Shown: piece after piece, positions 1-6,447 of the stretch
Position numbering within the stretch: position 1 is the first letter of the stretch
Layout: the number at the start of each line of letters is the position of its first letter
NCBI GenBank assembly: GCA_016781115.1
Contig: JADDQX010000008.1
Coordinates: 277 to 15,998 of the forward strand
From: Actinomycetota bacterium
GTDB lineage: Bacteria > Actinomycetota > CADDZG01 > WHSQ01
Direction of reading: 5' to 3'
Length of the DNA: 15,722 bases
Made by a program: the position numbers and the translations under genes
Notes under the pieces: generated by a model
The model's database searches: none
What the model was told of the DNA's origin: nothing
What the model saw: the letters and a program-made list of their open reading frames with translations, nothing else

Positions 1-660
1 ATGGTGGTGACGAACCGTCTGGACGATCTGCTCGTCGCCCAGGCTCCCGACCATCCACGCCCCGAGGATGGAGTGCTCCTCGATCAGCGCACGCTCACGC
101 TCGTCCAACTTTCCCGGCTTGTGCAGGATCCGGTTGGGGATCCGTATCTTGCCCACGTCGTGCAGAGTCGCGGCCTTGCGCAGGGTCTCGATGTCCTTGA
201 GAGAGAGGCCGAGAGCGACCGCGATGTTGAACGAGTGACGCTCTACCCGCGCCGAGTGGCCTTTCGTGTAGGGATCTTTGGACTCCAAAGCGGCGCTCAG
301 CTCCCGCAATACCGCCAGCTGTTCTTCCGGTGATGCTTTGATCTCGCTGATGCGGCGGTGACCGGCGGCAAGGCGGCGGTCGGCTCGTTGCAGGCGGTAC
401 CAGCTCCACAGCAGCAGCTCGCTGAACGAGATCTCACGTGCTCCCGCGCGCCCGCGCCAGATCTCCGACCCGACCCCGGCCACAAGGAAGGCGGCGGACA
501 GGGCCATCAGCAGGATCGCGAGCGTAGGGATCTCCAGGCTCAGGACCGAGCTCGAGAGCCAGAGAACCAGCAGGGGGGCCGCGACCACGGCGACGGTCGC
601 GAGGATCGATTGCGGCAGATAGCTCCGCAGGGGGCGGCGCCAGCCTTCAGCGACAGACAC
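1..660 (-). CDS. Membrane-anchored HD-GYP domain protein (c-di-GMP phosphodiesterase), partial
   Basis: The 220 visible codons read through the left window edge, so the C-terminus is missing. Two hydrophobic segments (about residues 19-39 and 45-64) are followed by a linker and an HD-GYP domain. The domain shows the family signature DPYTKGHSARV (129-139, His135), LHDVGKIRIP (166-175, the HD pair H167/D168 with K171), KPGKLDERE (181-189), His196 in EEHSILG, and VRHHH at the edge. The diagnostic GYP triplet should lie just beyond the window. The family hydrolyses c-di-GMP to pGpG or GMP using a di- or tri-metal centre. The start chosen is GTG at 660, with GGAG at 665-668 upstream; GTG at 654 is an alternative with wider spacing. 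No sensory domain is visible apart from the membrane anchor. The gene lies downstream of the cytochrome oxidase genes, with a 148-bp structured leader between them. The domain call is firm; catalytic activity is inferred from conserved metal ligands. Confidence 0.92.
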   Translation of the reverse strand, partial: MSVAEGWRRPLRSYLPQSILATVAVVAAPLLVLWLSSSVLSLEIPTLAILLMALSAAFLVAGVGSEIWRGRAGAREISFSELLLWSWYRLQRADRRLAAGHRRISEIKASPEEQLAVLRELSAALESKDPYTKGHSARVERHSFNIAVALGLSLKDIETLRKAATLHDVGKIRIPNRILHKPGKLDERERALIEEHSILGAWMVGSLGDEQIVQTVRHHH

Positions 661-689
661 GAAGCTCCTTCGGGGGTAGGTGCATCCTC

Positions 690-715
690 AGGGACGTCAC
701 TTGCTCTACGTCCCT
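690..715 (-). promoter_or_regulatory. Leader hairpin upstream of the HD-GYP gene
   Basis: Perfect 8-bp inverted repeat (690-697 with 708-715, arms AGGGACGT/ACGTCCCT) around a 10-nt loop. It ends about 30 nt before the HD-GYP start codon, in the transcript leader. It fits no riboswitch family I recognise. It could be a 5' stability element, an attenuator or an operator. Confidence 0.5.
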
Positions 716-726
716 CCCGTGACACG

Positions 727-755
727 CTATGGAAACGAACCTCGCGCGGCCATAG
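727..755 (-). promoter_or_regulatory. Second leader inverted repeat upstream of the HD-GYP gene
   Basis: Arms CTATGG (727-732) and CCATAG (750-755) pair perfectly around a GC-rich 17-nt loop. On its own this is weak. It matters because it sits between two stronger hairpins in the same 130-nt leader. Confidence 0.3.
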
Positions 756-757
756 TC

Positions 758-788
758 AGATGGGGCTAGATCGGACATAGCCCCATCT
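758..788 (-). terminator. Hairpin after the ctaCDF operon (possible Rho-independent terminator)
   Basis: Perfect 11-bp stem (758-768 AGATGGGGCTA with 778-788 TAGCCCCATCT) and a 9-nt loop, 20 bp beyond the ctaF stop codon. Neither side has a U-run, which is common for hairpin terminators in high-GC actinobacteria. It could instead be a processing or stabilising element that leaves the HD-GYP gene partly cotranscribed with the oxidase genes. Confidence 0.55.
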
Positions 789-808
789 CGGCGGCTGAAG
801 AGAGAGCG

Positions 809-1207
809 TTACCGCTCCTCGGCGAGCCACCCCCACGCGCCCGCGAGCGCGAGTCCCGCTCCCGGGATCCACAGCCAGCCCCCGTAGATCAAGCCGAGCC
901 CGACGAGCATCGCGGCGACGGACCCCACGATGGGCCAGGCGCTACCGCTGGGGAACGCGTCCTCGTCCAGGATCAGTGGCCTGTCCTCGGGCCCCTCCGC
1001 GAAGCCGAGCAAGGAGCGCGGCGTCTTGCGTCCGCTGCGCGCTGCACGGACGGCGGCCCCTACGACGAGGACGAAGAAGGCCGAGCTCGCGACCACGCCG
1101 GCGAGCAGGATCGAGCCTGTCTCCTCGTAGCTGAGGAACCAGTAGATGGTTCCGATCAGGATCGTGAAGAGGGCGCTCCGGAGGAAGAAGCGCAGTTCCT
1201 CAGCCAT
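809..1207 (-). CDS. ctaF: Cytochrome c oxidase subunit IV, actinobacterial CtaF type
   Basis: A 132-aa membrane protein with four predicted helices (about residues 12-27, 33-56, 91-110 and 111-127). Its cytoplasmic loop carries an FPSGSAWP stretch (85-92) just before helix 3, as in the small subunit IV of actinobacterial aa3 oxidases. This subunit has no redox centre and is thought to stabilise the I-II-III core. The ATG at 1207 was chosen because it opens directly onto MAEELRFFLR and overlaps the ctaD stop by 8 nt (shared ATGGCTGA), implying translational coupling. The frame is open further upstream inside ctaD, but that part encodes an Arg/Ser-rich stretch unlike the family. Length and operon position match the family. 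Direct sequence similarity in this family is low, so the call rests partly on position. Confidence 0.82.
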   Translation of the reverse strand: MAEELRFFLRSALFTILIGTIYWFLSYEETGSILLAGVVASSAFFVLVVGAAVRAARSGRKTPRSLLGFAEGPEDRPLILDEDAFPSGSAWPIVGSVAAMLVGLGLIYGGWLWIPGAGLALAGAWGWLAEER

Positions 1208-2828
1208 CGCCGTGGACCCCGTGGCGCGCGTCGAAGACCGGACGCTCAGAGACGATGGGAGGAAGCGAGCGGAAGTTGTGATGAGGCGGGGGAGACGTCG
1301 TCGCCCATTCGAGCGTGTTGCCCCCCCACGGATCGTCGCCCGCGGGGGCACCCTTCTTCATCGACAACAGGAAGTTCGAGATGAAAACGAGGATAGACAT
1401 GGCCACGATGGCCGACCCCACCGTCGACAGGGCATTGAGCGTGTCGAAGCCGCGCTCCGGGAGGTAGTCGGGGATCCGCCGTTGCATCCCGTCGAGGCCG
1501 AGCTGGTGCATCGGGAAGAAAGTCACGTTGAACCCGAGGAGCATCAGCCAGAAGTGCAGCTTGCCGAGGCGCTCACCCATCATGCGGCCGCTCATCTTCG
1601 GGATCCAGTAGTAGAACGCCGCGAACATCGCGAAGACGGTCCCTCCGAAGAGGACGTAGTGCATGTGCGCGACAACGTAGTAGGTGTCGTGCACCGCGAG
1701 ATCGATGGGCGGTGACGCGACGAAGATGCCCGTGATCCCGCCGATCAGGAACATGAACAGGAAGCCCATCGTGAACAGCATCGGCGTCTGGAACCTCAGC
1801 TTGCCACGCCACATCGTCGCTATCCAACTGAAGAACTTCACTCCCGTCGGCACCGCGATCAGCATCGTCATGGCGCTGAAGAAGGGGTTGTCGACCGACC
1901 CCGTCGTGAACATGTGGTGAGCCCAGACCGTGAAGCTGTAGGCACCGATCAGCAGCGTGGCGAACACGAAGCCGCGGTAACCGAACAAGGGCTTGCGACT
2001 GAAGACGGGGATGATCTCGGTCACCACGCCGAAGAAAGGCAAGATCACGACGTAGACCTCGGGATGTCCGAAGAACCAGAACAGGTGCTGCCACAGGATG
2101 GGATCGCCGCCTTGCGCCGGGTCGAAGAACCCACCGCCGAAGTTGCGATCGATGAACAGCGCGGCCAGAGCCGCCGTTAGCACCGGGAAGCTGAACATGA
2201 TCAACGCGAGCGTCACGATCATGTTCCAGATGAAGATCGGGAGTCTGAACATCGTCATACCCGGGGCGCGCATCCCGAAGATGGTGGCCATCAGGTTGAC
2301 GGCGCCGAGGATGCTGGAGAAGCCGACGAGGATGAGACCGATGATCCAGAGGTCGACCCCCGCGCCCGGCGTGTAGGTCGAATCCGACAGAGGTGCGTAT
2401 CCGGTCCATCCGAACGACGCCGCGCCGCTGGCGGTGAGGAACCCGGAGAACACGACGAGCCCGCCCAGCGCGTAGAGCCAGTAGGTGAGCGCGTTCAGTC
2501 TCGGGAACGCGACGTCGGGCGCACCCACGTGAAGGGGAACGAAGTAGTTCGCGAAGCCGGCGACCAACGGTGTCGCGAACAGAAGCATCATTCCTGTTCC
2601 GTGGATCGTGAAGGCCTGGTTGTAGGTGGACTCGTCCATGATCTGGAGTCCCGGTTGAGCCAACTCGGCCCTCATCAGAAGCGCCAGGATCCCCGATGCG
2701 ATGAAGAAGACGACGGCGGTGATCATGTACAGGATCCCGATCCGCTTGTGATCGACGGTCGTGATCCACCCCACGACGCCGGTCGGCCGAGGAGCGGTGT
2801 GCGCCAACGCGTGATCGAGCGTCGCCAT
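1200..2828 (-). CDS. ctaD: Cytochrome c oxidase subunit I (aa3-type, A1 family)
   Basis: A 542-aa, about 12-helix catalytic subunit of the terminal oxidase, which reduces O2 to water and pumps protons. All redox ligands are visible: heme a ligands His76 (FTIHGTG) and His390; heme a3 ligand His388 (VAHMHYVLFGG); and CuB ligands His255, His304 and His305 (WAHHMF). The cross-linked Tyr259 and the D-channel Glu257 lie in FFGHPEVYVVILP (252-264), which marks the A1 class. The D-channel entry Asp105 (VGAPDVAFPR) and K-channel Lys331 (VPTGVKFFSW) are also present, so both proton pathways look intact. The ATG start overlaps the ctaC stop by one base (TGATG). Subunit III is absent from this window; in many actinobacteria ctaE lies with the qcrCAB genes, which fits. 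The call is essentially certain. Confidence 0.98.
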   Translation of the reverse strand: MATLDHALAHTAPRPTGVVGWITTVDHKRIGILYMITAVVFFIASGILALLMRAELAQPGLQIMDESTYNQAFTIHGTGMMLLFATPLVAGFANYFVPLHVGAPDVAFPRLNALTYWLYALGGLVVFSGFLTASGAASFGWTGYAPLSDSTYTPGAGVDLWIIGLILVGFSSILGAVNLMATIFGMRAPGMTMFRLPIFIWNMIVTLALIMFSFPVLTAALAALFIDRNFGGGFFDPAQGGDPILWQHLFWFFGHPEVYVVILPFFGVVTEIIPVFSRKPLFGYRGFVFATLLIGAYSFTVWAHHMFTTGSVDNPFFSAMTMLIAVPTGVKFFSWIATMWRGKLRFQTPMLFTMGFLFMFLIGGITGIFVASPPIDLAVHDTYYVVAHMHYVLFGGTVFAMFAAFYYWIPKMSGRMMGERLGKLHFWLMLLGFNVTFFPMHQLGLDGMQRRIPDYLPERGFDTLNALSTVGSAIVAMSILVFISNFLLSMKKGAPAGDDPWGGNTLEWATTSPPPHHNFRSLPPIVSERPVFDARHGVHGDG

Positions 2829-3535
2829 CAGATCTCAGCGCTCATGTCGTCCAGCCACGACTGGAACTGATCCGGGGACACGGCCTCGATCGTAAAAGGC
2901 ATCCGATGATGCAGGAGCCCACAGAACTCGGCGCACTCCCCGTCGAATGTGCCCGGAGCTTCCACCGCGACGTCTAGCCGGGTGGTGCGCCCGGGGATGG
3001 TGTCTCTCTTGATAAGGAACTTCGGAACGTAGAAGGCGTGCACCACGTCGGCCGAGGTGAGGAGGAAGGCGAGGTTCCCCGTAGGCACCAGGATCTCTGC
3101 CGGCTGTTGGGGGGTTCCCACCACCTCGACGTCCGTCCCCTCGTACGCGAAGCGCCATCCCCATTGGTAAGCCGTCACGTTCACAGTCGCGGCTGGTTCC
3201 GGCACTCGCTCGTTCACGTCCGTAAGCGTGAGAGCCGACAGCACGAACAGCACGATGACGATCGCCTGTGGGATCGCGAACCAGGTGATCTCGAGCTTGA
3301 GGTTGTGGCGGAACTGCTTCGGGAGATCCTCGTCGCCCGGCTTCGCCCGGTAACGGATGATGCTCCAGGCGATCAGTCCGGCGGTGATCACGAAGACGCC
3401 GGCTGCGATCCAGAAGAAGATGTCGTAGAGCGTGTTCACATCGCGCCCCTGGGCGGTGACGGCGCGCGGCGTGCACGATCCCAGCAGGCTGGTCGCCACG
3501 ACTGCACTTAGTAGTGTCGAGCGCCCCGATGTCAT
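2828..3535 (-). CDS. ctaC: Cytochrome c oxidase subunit II, lipoprotein, CuA-binding
   Basis: A 235-aa subunit II that accepts electrons from cytochrome c through a binuclear CuA centre. The N-terminus is a lipoprotein signal peptide with lipobox LLGSC (Cys21). Two transmembrane helices follow (about 37-60 and 85-105). An outward-facing cupredoxin domain then carries the YQWGW aromatic motif (123-127) for electron entry. The full CuA ligand set is present: His166, Cys201, Glu203, Cys205, His209 and Met212, with the canonical spacing (35 residues from the first His to the first Cys). No cytochrome c domain is fused at the C-terminus. It is the first gene of ctaC-ctaD-ctaF and is divergent from the phosphotransferase gene across only 51 bp. 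The ATG at 3535 has only a weak upstream GAAG as ribosome site. The call is essentially certain. Confidence 0.97.
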   Translation of the reverse strand: MTSGRSTLLSAVVATSLLGSCTPRAVTAQGRDVNTLYDIFFWIAAGVFVITAGLIAWSIIRYRAKPGDEDLPKQFRHNLKLEITWFAIPQAIVIVLFVLSALTLTDVNERVPEPAATVNVTAYQWGWRFAYEGTDVEVVGTPQQPAEILVPTGNLAFLLTSADVVHAFYVPKFLIKRDTIPGRTTRLDVAVEAPGTFDGECAEFCGLLHHRMPFTIEAVSPDQFQSWLDDMSAEI

Positions 3536-3586
3536 TGCGCTTCAGCGTACTTAACCCACGGAGGTCGCAGTTGGAGAGACAGTCGC
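3536..3586. promoter_or_regulatory. Short divergent promoter region between ctaC and the phosphotransferase gene
   Basis: Only 51 bp separate the two divergent start codons, so both promoters must overlap here or extend into coding DNA. A ribosome site (GGAG at 3573-3576) serves the rightward gene. I cannot confidently assign -35 or -10 boxes. The compact layout suggests joint or competing control, but no operator-like palindrome is visible. Confidence 0.35.
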
Positions 3587-4621
3587 GTGCCTGATCTCCC
3601 GCAGTTGGTCGACGAGCGCGCCCTCACCGACTACTTGAACGAGCACTTCCACAGCAGGGCGGATCTGGTCGTGCAAAGACACCAGGCGGGACACTCGAAC
3701 GAGACCTTTGTCATCCTCAGGGGCGGGATGCAGGAGATGATCCTGAGGCGGCCCCCTCTAGGCGCCTTCCTGCCGTCCGCTCACGATGTCGCGCGCGAGT
3801 TCCGCGTAATGCAGGCCCTCTACGAGACGCCGGTACGCGTGCCGCAGCCTCTGTGCCTGTGCGAAGACGAGAGCGTCATCGGTGCCCCCTTCTATGTGAT
3901 GGAGCGCGTTCACGGGGTCGTCATCAGGGATCGGATCCCGGCGGCGTTCGGCGAGGAAGAACGTGGCCGGATCGGACAGGAGCTGGTCGACGCGCTGGTG
4001 GAGCTACACGCGATCGACCCCAGTGCCTGCGGCCTCGACACGTTCGGCAAGCCGACGGGATACCTCGAGCGACAGCTGCGCCGCTGGTCGGGGCAGCTCG
4101 AGCTGACGCTTCCTTTCACGCGGCCCTTGCCGGACCTGGAGAAGGCCAGCGAGTGGCTGCGCGAGAACCTGCCGGAGTCGCCGCCGACGACGGTGGTTCA
4201 TGGCGATTACAAGCTGGACAACGTGATGTTCGCCCCCGCTCCGCCGGCGCGCCTGTTGGCGATCTTGGACTGGGAGATGTCCACGCTGGGGGACCCACTG
4301 GCGGACCTCGGCTGGATGACGTCGTTCTGGCTCGACCCCGATGACCCCAGTGACGATCTGTTCGCTCGCACGGCCGCGGTGACGCGGCTCCCCGGGTTCA
4401 TGAGGCGGGGCGATCTCGTGACGCGTTATGCGGAGGCCACAGGTCGGCCCGTGGACAACCTGAGCTGGTACCAGGTGCTGGCGGTCTGGAAGCTCGCGAT
4501 CCTGCTGGAAGGCTCCTATGCACGCCATCTCGCCGGGATGACGGACGACCCGTTCTTCGCCCAGATGGAGGCAGGCGTTCCGTTGCTCGCCCGGAGGGCG
4601 CTCGAGGTCGCCGCGGCATGA
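3587..4621 (+). CDS. APH-fold phosphotransferase, ACAD10/11 N-terminal-like
   Basis: A 344-aa protein of the aminoglycoside-phosphotransferase/choline-kinase fold. The N-lobe has a degenerate nucleotide loop (QAGHSNETF, 33-41) and the class-specific ILRRPPLG stretch (52-59) followed by SAHDVAREFRV (64-74). The C-lobe has the catalytic loop VVHGDYKLDN (203-212, Asp207, Asn212) and the metal-binding LDWEMSTLGDPLADLGW (227-243, Asp228). These features match the cd05154-like group related to the kinase domain of ACAD10/ACAD11 and to LvaA, whose known members phosphorylate 4-hydroxyacyl-CoA during hydroxy-acid breakdown. They fit less well with drug-modifying kinases. The GTG start follows GGAG by 10 nt. 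The stop overlaps the next gene by ATGA. The family call is strong; the substrate is inferred, and no acyl-CoA dehydrogenase gene lies in the window. Confidence 0.88.
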   Translation: MPDLPQLVDERALTDYLNEHFHSRADLVVQRHQAGHSNETFVILRGGMQEMILRRPPLGAFLPSAHDVAREFRVMQALYETPVRVPQPLCLCEDESVIGAPFYVMERVHGVVIRDRIPAAFGEEERGRIGQELVDALVELHAIDPSACGLDTFGKPTGYLERQLRRWSGQLELTLPFTRPLPDLEKASEWLRENLPESPPTTVVHGDYKLDNVMFAPAPPARLLAILDWEMSTLGDPLADLGWMTSFWLDPDDPSDDLFARTAAVTRLPGFMRRGDLVTRYAEATGRPVDNLSWYQVLAVWKLAILLEGSYARHLAGMTDDPFFAQMEAGVPLLARRALEVAAA

Positions 4622-5271
4622 CCTACCGAGCGTTGATCGTAGACTTCGGCGGCGTCCTGACGACGCCCTTGCAGGAGGCGATGGCTCGGTTCGCAGACGA
4701 GCAGGGGATCGAGTTGCAGGCTCTCGTCCGGGTTGCCCTTGCCGCCTACACCGAGGAGGGCGACGACCTCGTAGTCCGTTTCGAACGGGGCGAGATGGGC
4801 GACGCAGAGTTCGCTCTCGCGTTCGCGCAGCGCCTGTCACAGGCGAGCGGCAAGGAGGTCGACCCGGAGCGGTTGGTGAGCCGGCTGTTCCGGGGCCTGC
4901 AGATCGAAGAGGGCATGGTCGAGGCAGTTCGCAGAGCCAGGGCGGCCGGCCTCAAGACCGCACTTCTGTCGAACTCATGGGGGCTCGAGCTGTATCCACG
5001 AGCCGTCCTCGAGGAGGTCTGCGACGTCATCGTCATCTCGGGCGAGGTCGGCTTGCGCAAGCCCGACCCGGCCATATTCGAGCTAACCACGACGAAGCTC
5101 GCTCTGGCGCCGCAGGAGTGCGTCTTCGTAGACGATCACCCGGGTCACTTGCAGGCGGCGCGCGAGATCGGTATGGCCACCGTGCTGCACCGCGAACCGG
5201 CTCAAACCATCCCCGAGCTGGAAAGGCTGCTGGACCTGGACCTCACGGGTGGGGCCCCCGCCACCTCTTGA
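4618..5271 (+). CDS. HAD superfamily subfamily IA hydrolase
   Basis: A 217-aa HAD protein with all four motifs: I VDFGGVLT (8-15, nucleophile Asp9), II LLSNS (116-120, Ser118), III Lys148 in LRKPDP, and IV VFVDDHPGH (169-177, Asp172/Asp173). An alpha-helical cap occupies about residues 16-95, as in C1-cap haloacid-dehalogenase-like proteins. The usual second motif I aspartate is Gly11; the same glycine occurs in the active phosphatase YihX (DLGNV), so loss of activity cannot be assumed. The ATG overlaps the preceding kinase stop (ATGA), so the two are translationally coupled. In human ACAD10 a HAD domain and an APH-type kinase domain are fused ahead of an acyl-CoA dehydrogenase; here the same two domains are separate adjacent genes in opposite order. 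The true substrate is unknown. The gene ends 10 bp from a convergent gene with no terminator visible between them. Confidence 0.9.
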   Translation: MTYRALIVDFGGVLTTPLQEAMARFADEQGIELQALVRVALAAYTEEGDDLVVRFERGEMGDAEFALAFAQRLSQASGKEVDPERLVSRLFRGLQIEEGMVEAVRRARAAGLKTALLSNSWGLELYPRAVLEEVCDVIVISGEVGLRKPDPAIFELTTTKLALAPQECVFVDDHPGHLQAAREIGMATVLHREPAQTIPELERLLDLDLTGGAPATS

Positions 5272-5281
5272 GGGTGCGCGC

Positions 5282-5443
5282 CTAGAACGGCGAGAGCCTC
5301 GTCTTTCGCAGCTCGATCTCTTCCTTCGAGAAGCCGCAGCTCTTGCACTCGAGGGCCTGCCCGGTCATCCCGTAGTCGCGGACGACCTCCATGGTCTCGC
5401 CGCAGTCGGGACATATGTCGTCGATGGATTTGTCCGGAAGCAC
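5282..5443 (-). CDS. Small zinc-ribbon protein (53 aa)
   Basis: A small gene with a GTG start and a clear ribosome site (AGAGGA, 6 nt spacing). The 53-aa product has two CxxC knuckles, CPDC (11-14) and CKSC (33-36), separated by 18 residues. This is the spacing of a four-cysteine zinc ribbon. The charged C-terminal tail contains EEIELRKTRLSPF. It is hydrophilic with no signal peptide, so probably cytoplasmic. It follows the YajQ gene on the same strand after 76 bp. Zinc ribbons of this size often act as nucleic-acid- or protein-binding accessories; nothing here fixes the function. The regular cysteine pattern and ribosome site argue that it is real. Confidence 0.72.
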   Translation of the reverse strand: MLPDKSIDDICPDCGETMEVVRDYGMTGQALECKSCGFSKEEIELRKTRLSPF

Positions 5444-5519
5444 GGGCCGTCCTCTCAAGGATCGTTTCGACAGAGATACCCAGGTTCGGCCGGCTTATCC
5501 GCGGATCGCAGGAGTCGGT

Positions 5520-6023
5520 CTAACGATAGTTGGTGTACTGCAGCGGGATCCCGAAGTCGTTCGACCTAAGCGCTTCGATGATCTCCTGCAGGGTGTCTCG
5601 TGACTTGGACGTGATGCGTACCTGATCACCCTGGACCGATGCCTGAGCTTTGGTCTTCATGTCCTTGACGAACTTCACGATCTCCTTCGCTTTCTCCGTA
5701 GAGATGCCTTGGTTGATCGTCAGGGTCTGGCGAGCGGTCCCACCAGCGGCCGGCTCGATCTTCCCCGGCTCGAGCGCCTTGATCGCGATCTTCCGCTTGA
5801 CGAGCTTCTCTTCGAGGACCTTCACGCAGTCCTTGACCTTCTGCTCGGTGTTGGAGCGTACGACGATCGTGGGTTTGTCCCCCTGCTCCGTCAGCTCGAC
5901 CGCGGAGCCGGTGTTCTTGAAGTCGAACCTCTGCGCGATCTCGCGCGAGGCCTGGTCTACCGCGTTCCGGACTTCCTGCAGATCGACCTCGGATACCACG
6001 TCGAAACTCGCGTCTTTCGCCAT
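5520..6023 (-). CDS. yajQ: YajQ family protein (candidate c-di-GMP or nucleotide-binding protein)
   Basis: A 167-aa protein covering the full YajQ family length. It opens with the signature SFDVVSEVDLQEVRNAVDQA (6-25), followed by QRFDFKNTGS (31-40). The two-domain ferredoxin-like fold is closed by TINQGIS (102-108), DQVRITSKSRDTLQEIIEAL (133-152) and the C-terminal FGIPLQYTNYR (157-167). Some YajQ homologues in proteobacteria bind c-di-GMP and act with transcription factors; the general role is unsettled. The ATG at 6023 gives the conserved N-terminus but has no Shine-Dalgarno sequence. It lies 11 nt after the stop of the receiver gene, so it may depend on translational coupling. The frame is open further upstream but non-homologous. 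The family call is firm; ligand binding here is inferred. Confidence 0.93.
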   Translation of the reverse strand: MAKDASFDVVSEVDLQEVRNAVDQASREIAQRFDFKNTGSAVELTEQGDKPTIVVRSNTEQKVKDCVKVLEEKLVKRKIAIKALEPGKIEPAAGGTARQTLTINQGISTEKAKEIVKFVKDMKTKAQASVQGDQVRITSKSRDTLQEIIEALRSNDFGIPLQYTNYR

Positions 6024-6034
6024 GAGGCGAGAGG

Positions 6035-6391
6035 TTATCGGATGAAGCTTTGCAGCAACGGCATGAGCTCCGTCACGCGCTCCTTGTTCAGGAACGCATC
6101 CGCCCACTCCGGCTGCTCCTCGAGCATCGCGGAGAACGCAACGATCTTCGTTTCCGGCGCGATCGTCCTCAGGAGCTCCGCCGTCCCGGCCCCATCGAGG
6201 CGGGGCATGAGGTAATCAAGGATCACGATCGACGGTTGTTCTCGCAAAGCCACCGAGACGGCTTCGACACCGTTCTCCGCCTCGCCCACCACCGTCATCC
6301 CGCCCGTCTCGCACACGAGGCGCAGGACGTGGCGGATCTCCTCGTCGTCATCGACGATGAGGACCCTCTTGGATGCGCTCGTATCGCTCAC
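6035..6391 (-). CDS. Single-domain response regulator (CheY-like receiver)
   Basis: A 118-aa protein consisting only of a receiver domain. It has the acidic pocket VDDDEE (13-18), the phospho-acceptor Asp59 (ILDYLMPRLDG), the signalling Ser87 (VAFSAM) and the conserved Lys103 (LNKERV, in place of the common K-P/S pattern). No output domain follows, so it must act by protein contact or as a phosphate sink. No histidine kinase lies in the window. The start is GTG at 6391 without a clear ribosome site. The gene sits 56 bp after the second ABC binding protein and 11 bp before yajQ on the same strand, so the pair may work together. The Lys-Glu after the conserved lysine departs from the usual Lys-Pro. 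The domain call is strong; partner and output are unknown. Confidence 0.92.
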   Translation of the reverse strand: MSDTSASKRVLIVDDDEEIRHVLRLVCETGGMTVVGEAENGVEAVSVALREQPSIVILDYLMPRLDGAGTAELLRTIAPETKIVAFSAMLEEQPEWADAFLNKERVTELMPLLQSFIR

Positions 6392-6447
6392 CAGAGCACT
6401 GTCTCACGCACGGGCATTTATGGCTAGACCCGCCCCGTGGTCAGCAG

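Noticed and set aside
661..808. A second c-di-GMP riboswitch in the HD-GYP leader
   Set aside because: The leader is structured, but the GGCAAACC and GCAAAGCC blocks are absent and no class II signature is visible.
3587..4621. Aminoglycoside-resistance kinase
   Set aside because: The motifs ILRRPPLG and LDWEMSTLGDPLADLGW match the ACAD10/11-like class, and the HAD neighbour points to metabolism rather than drug resistance.
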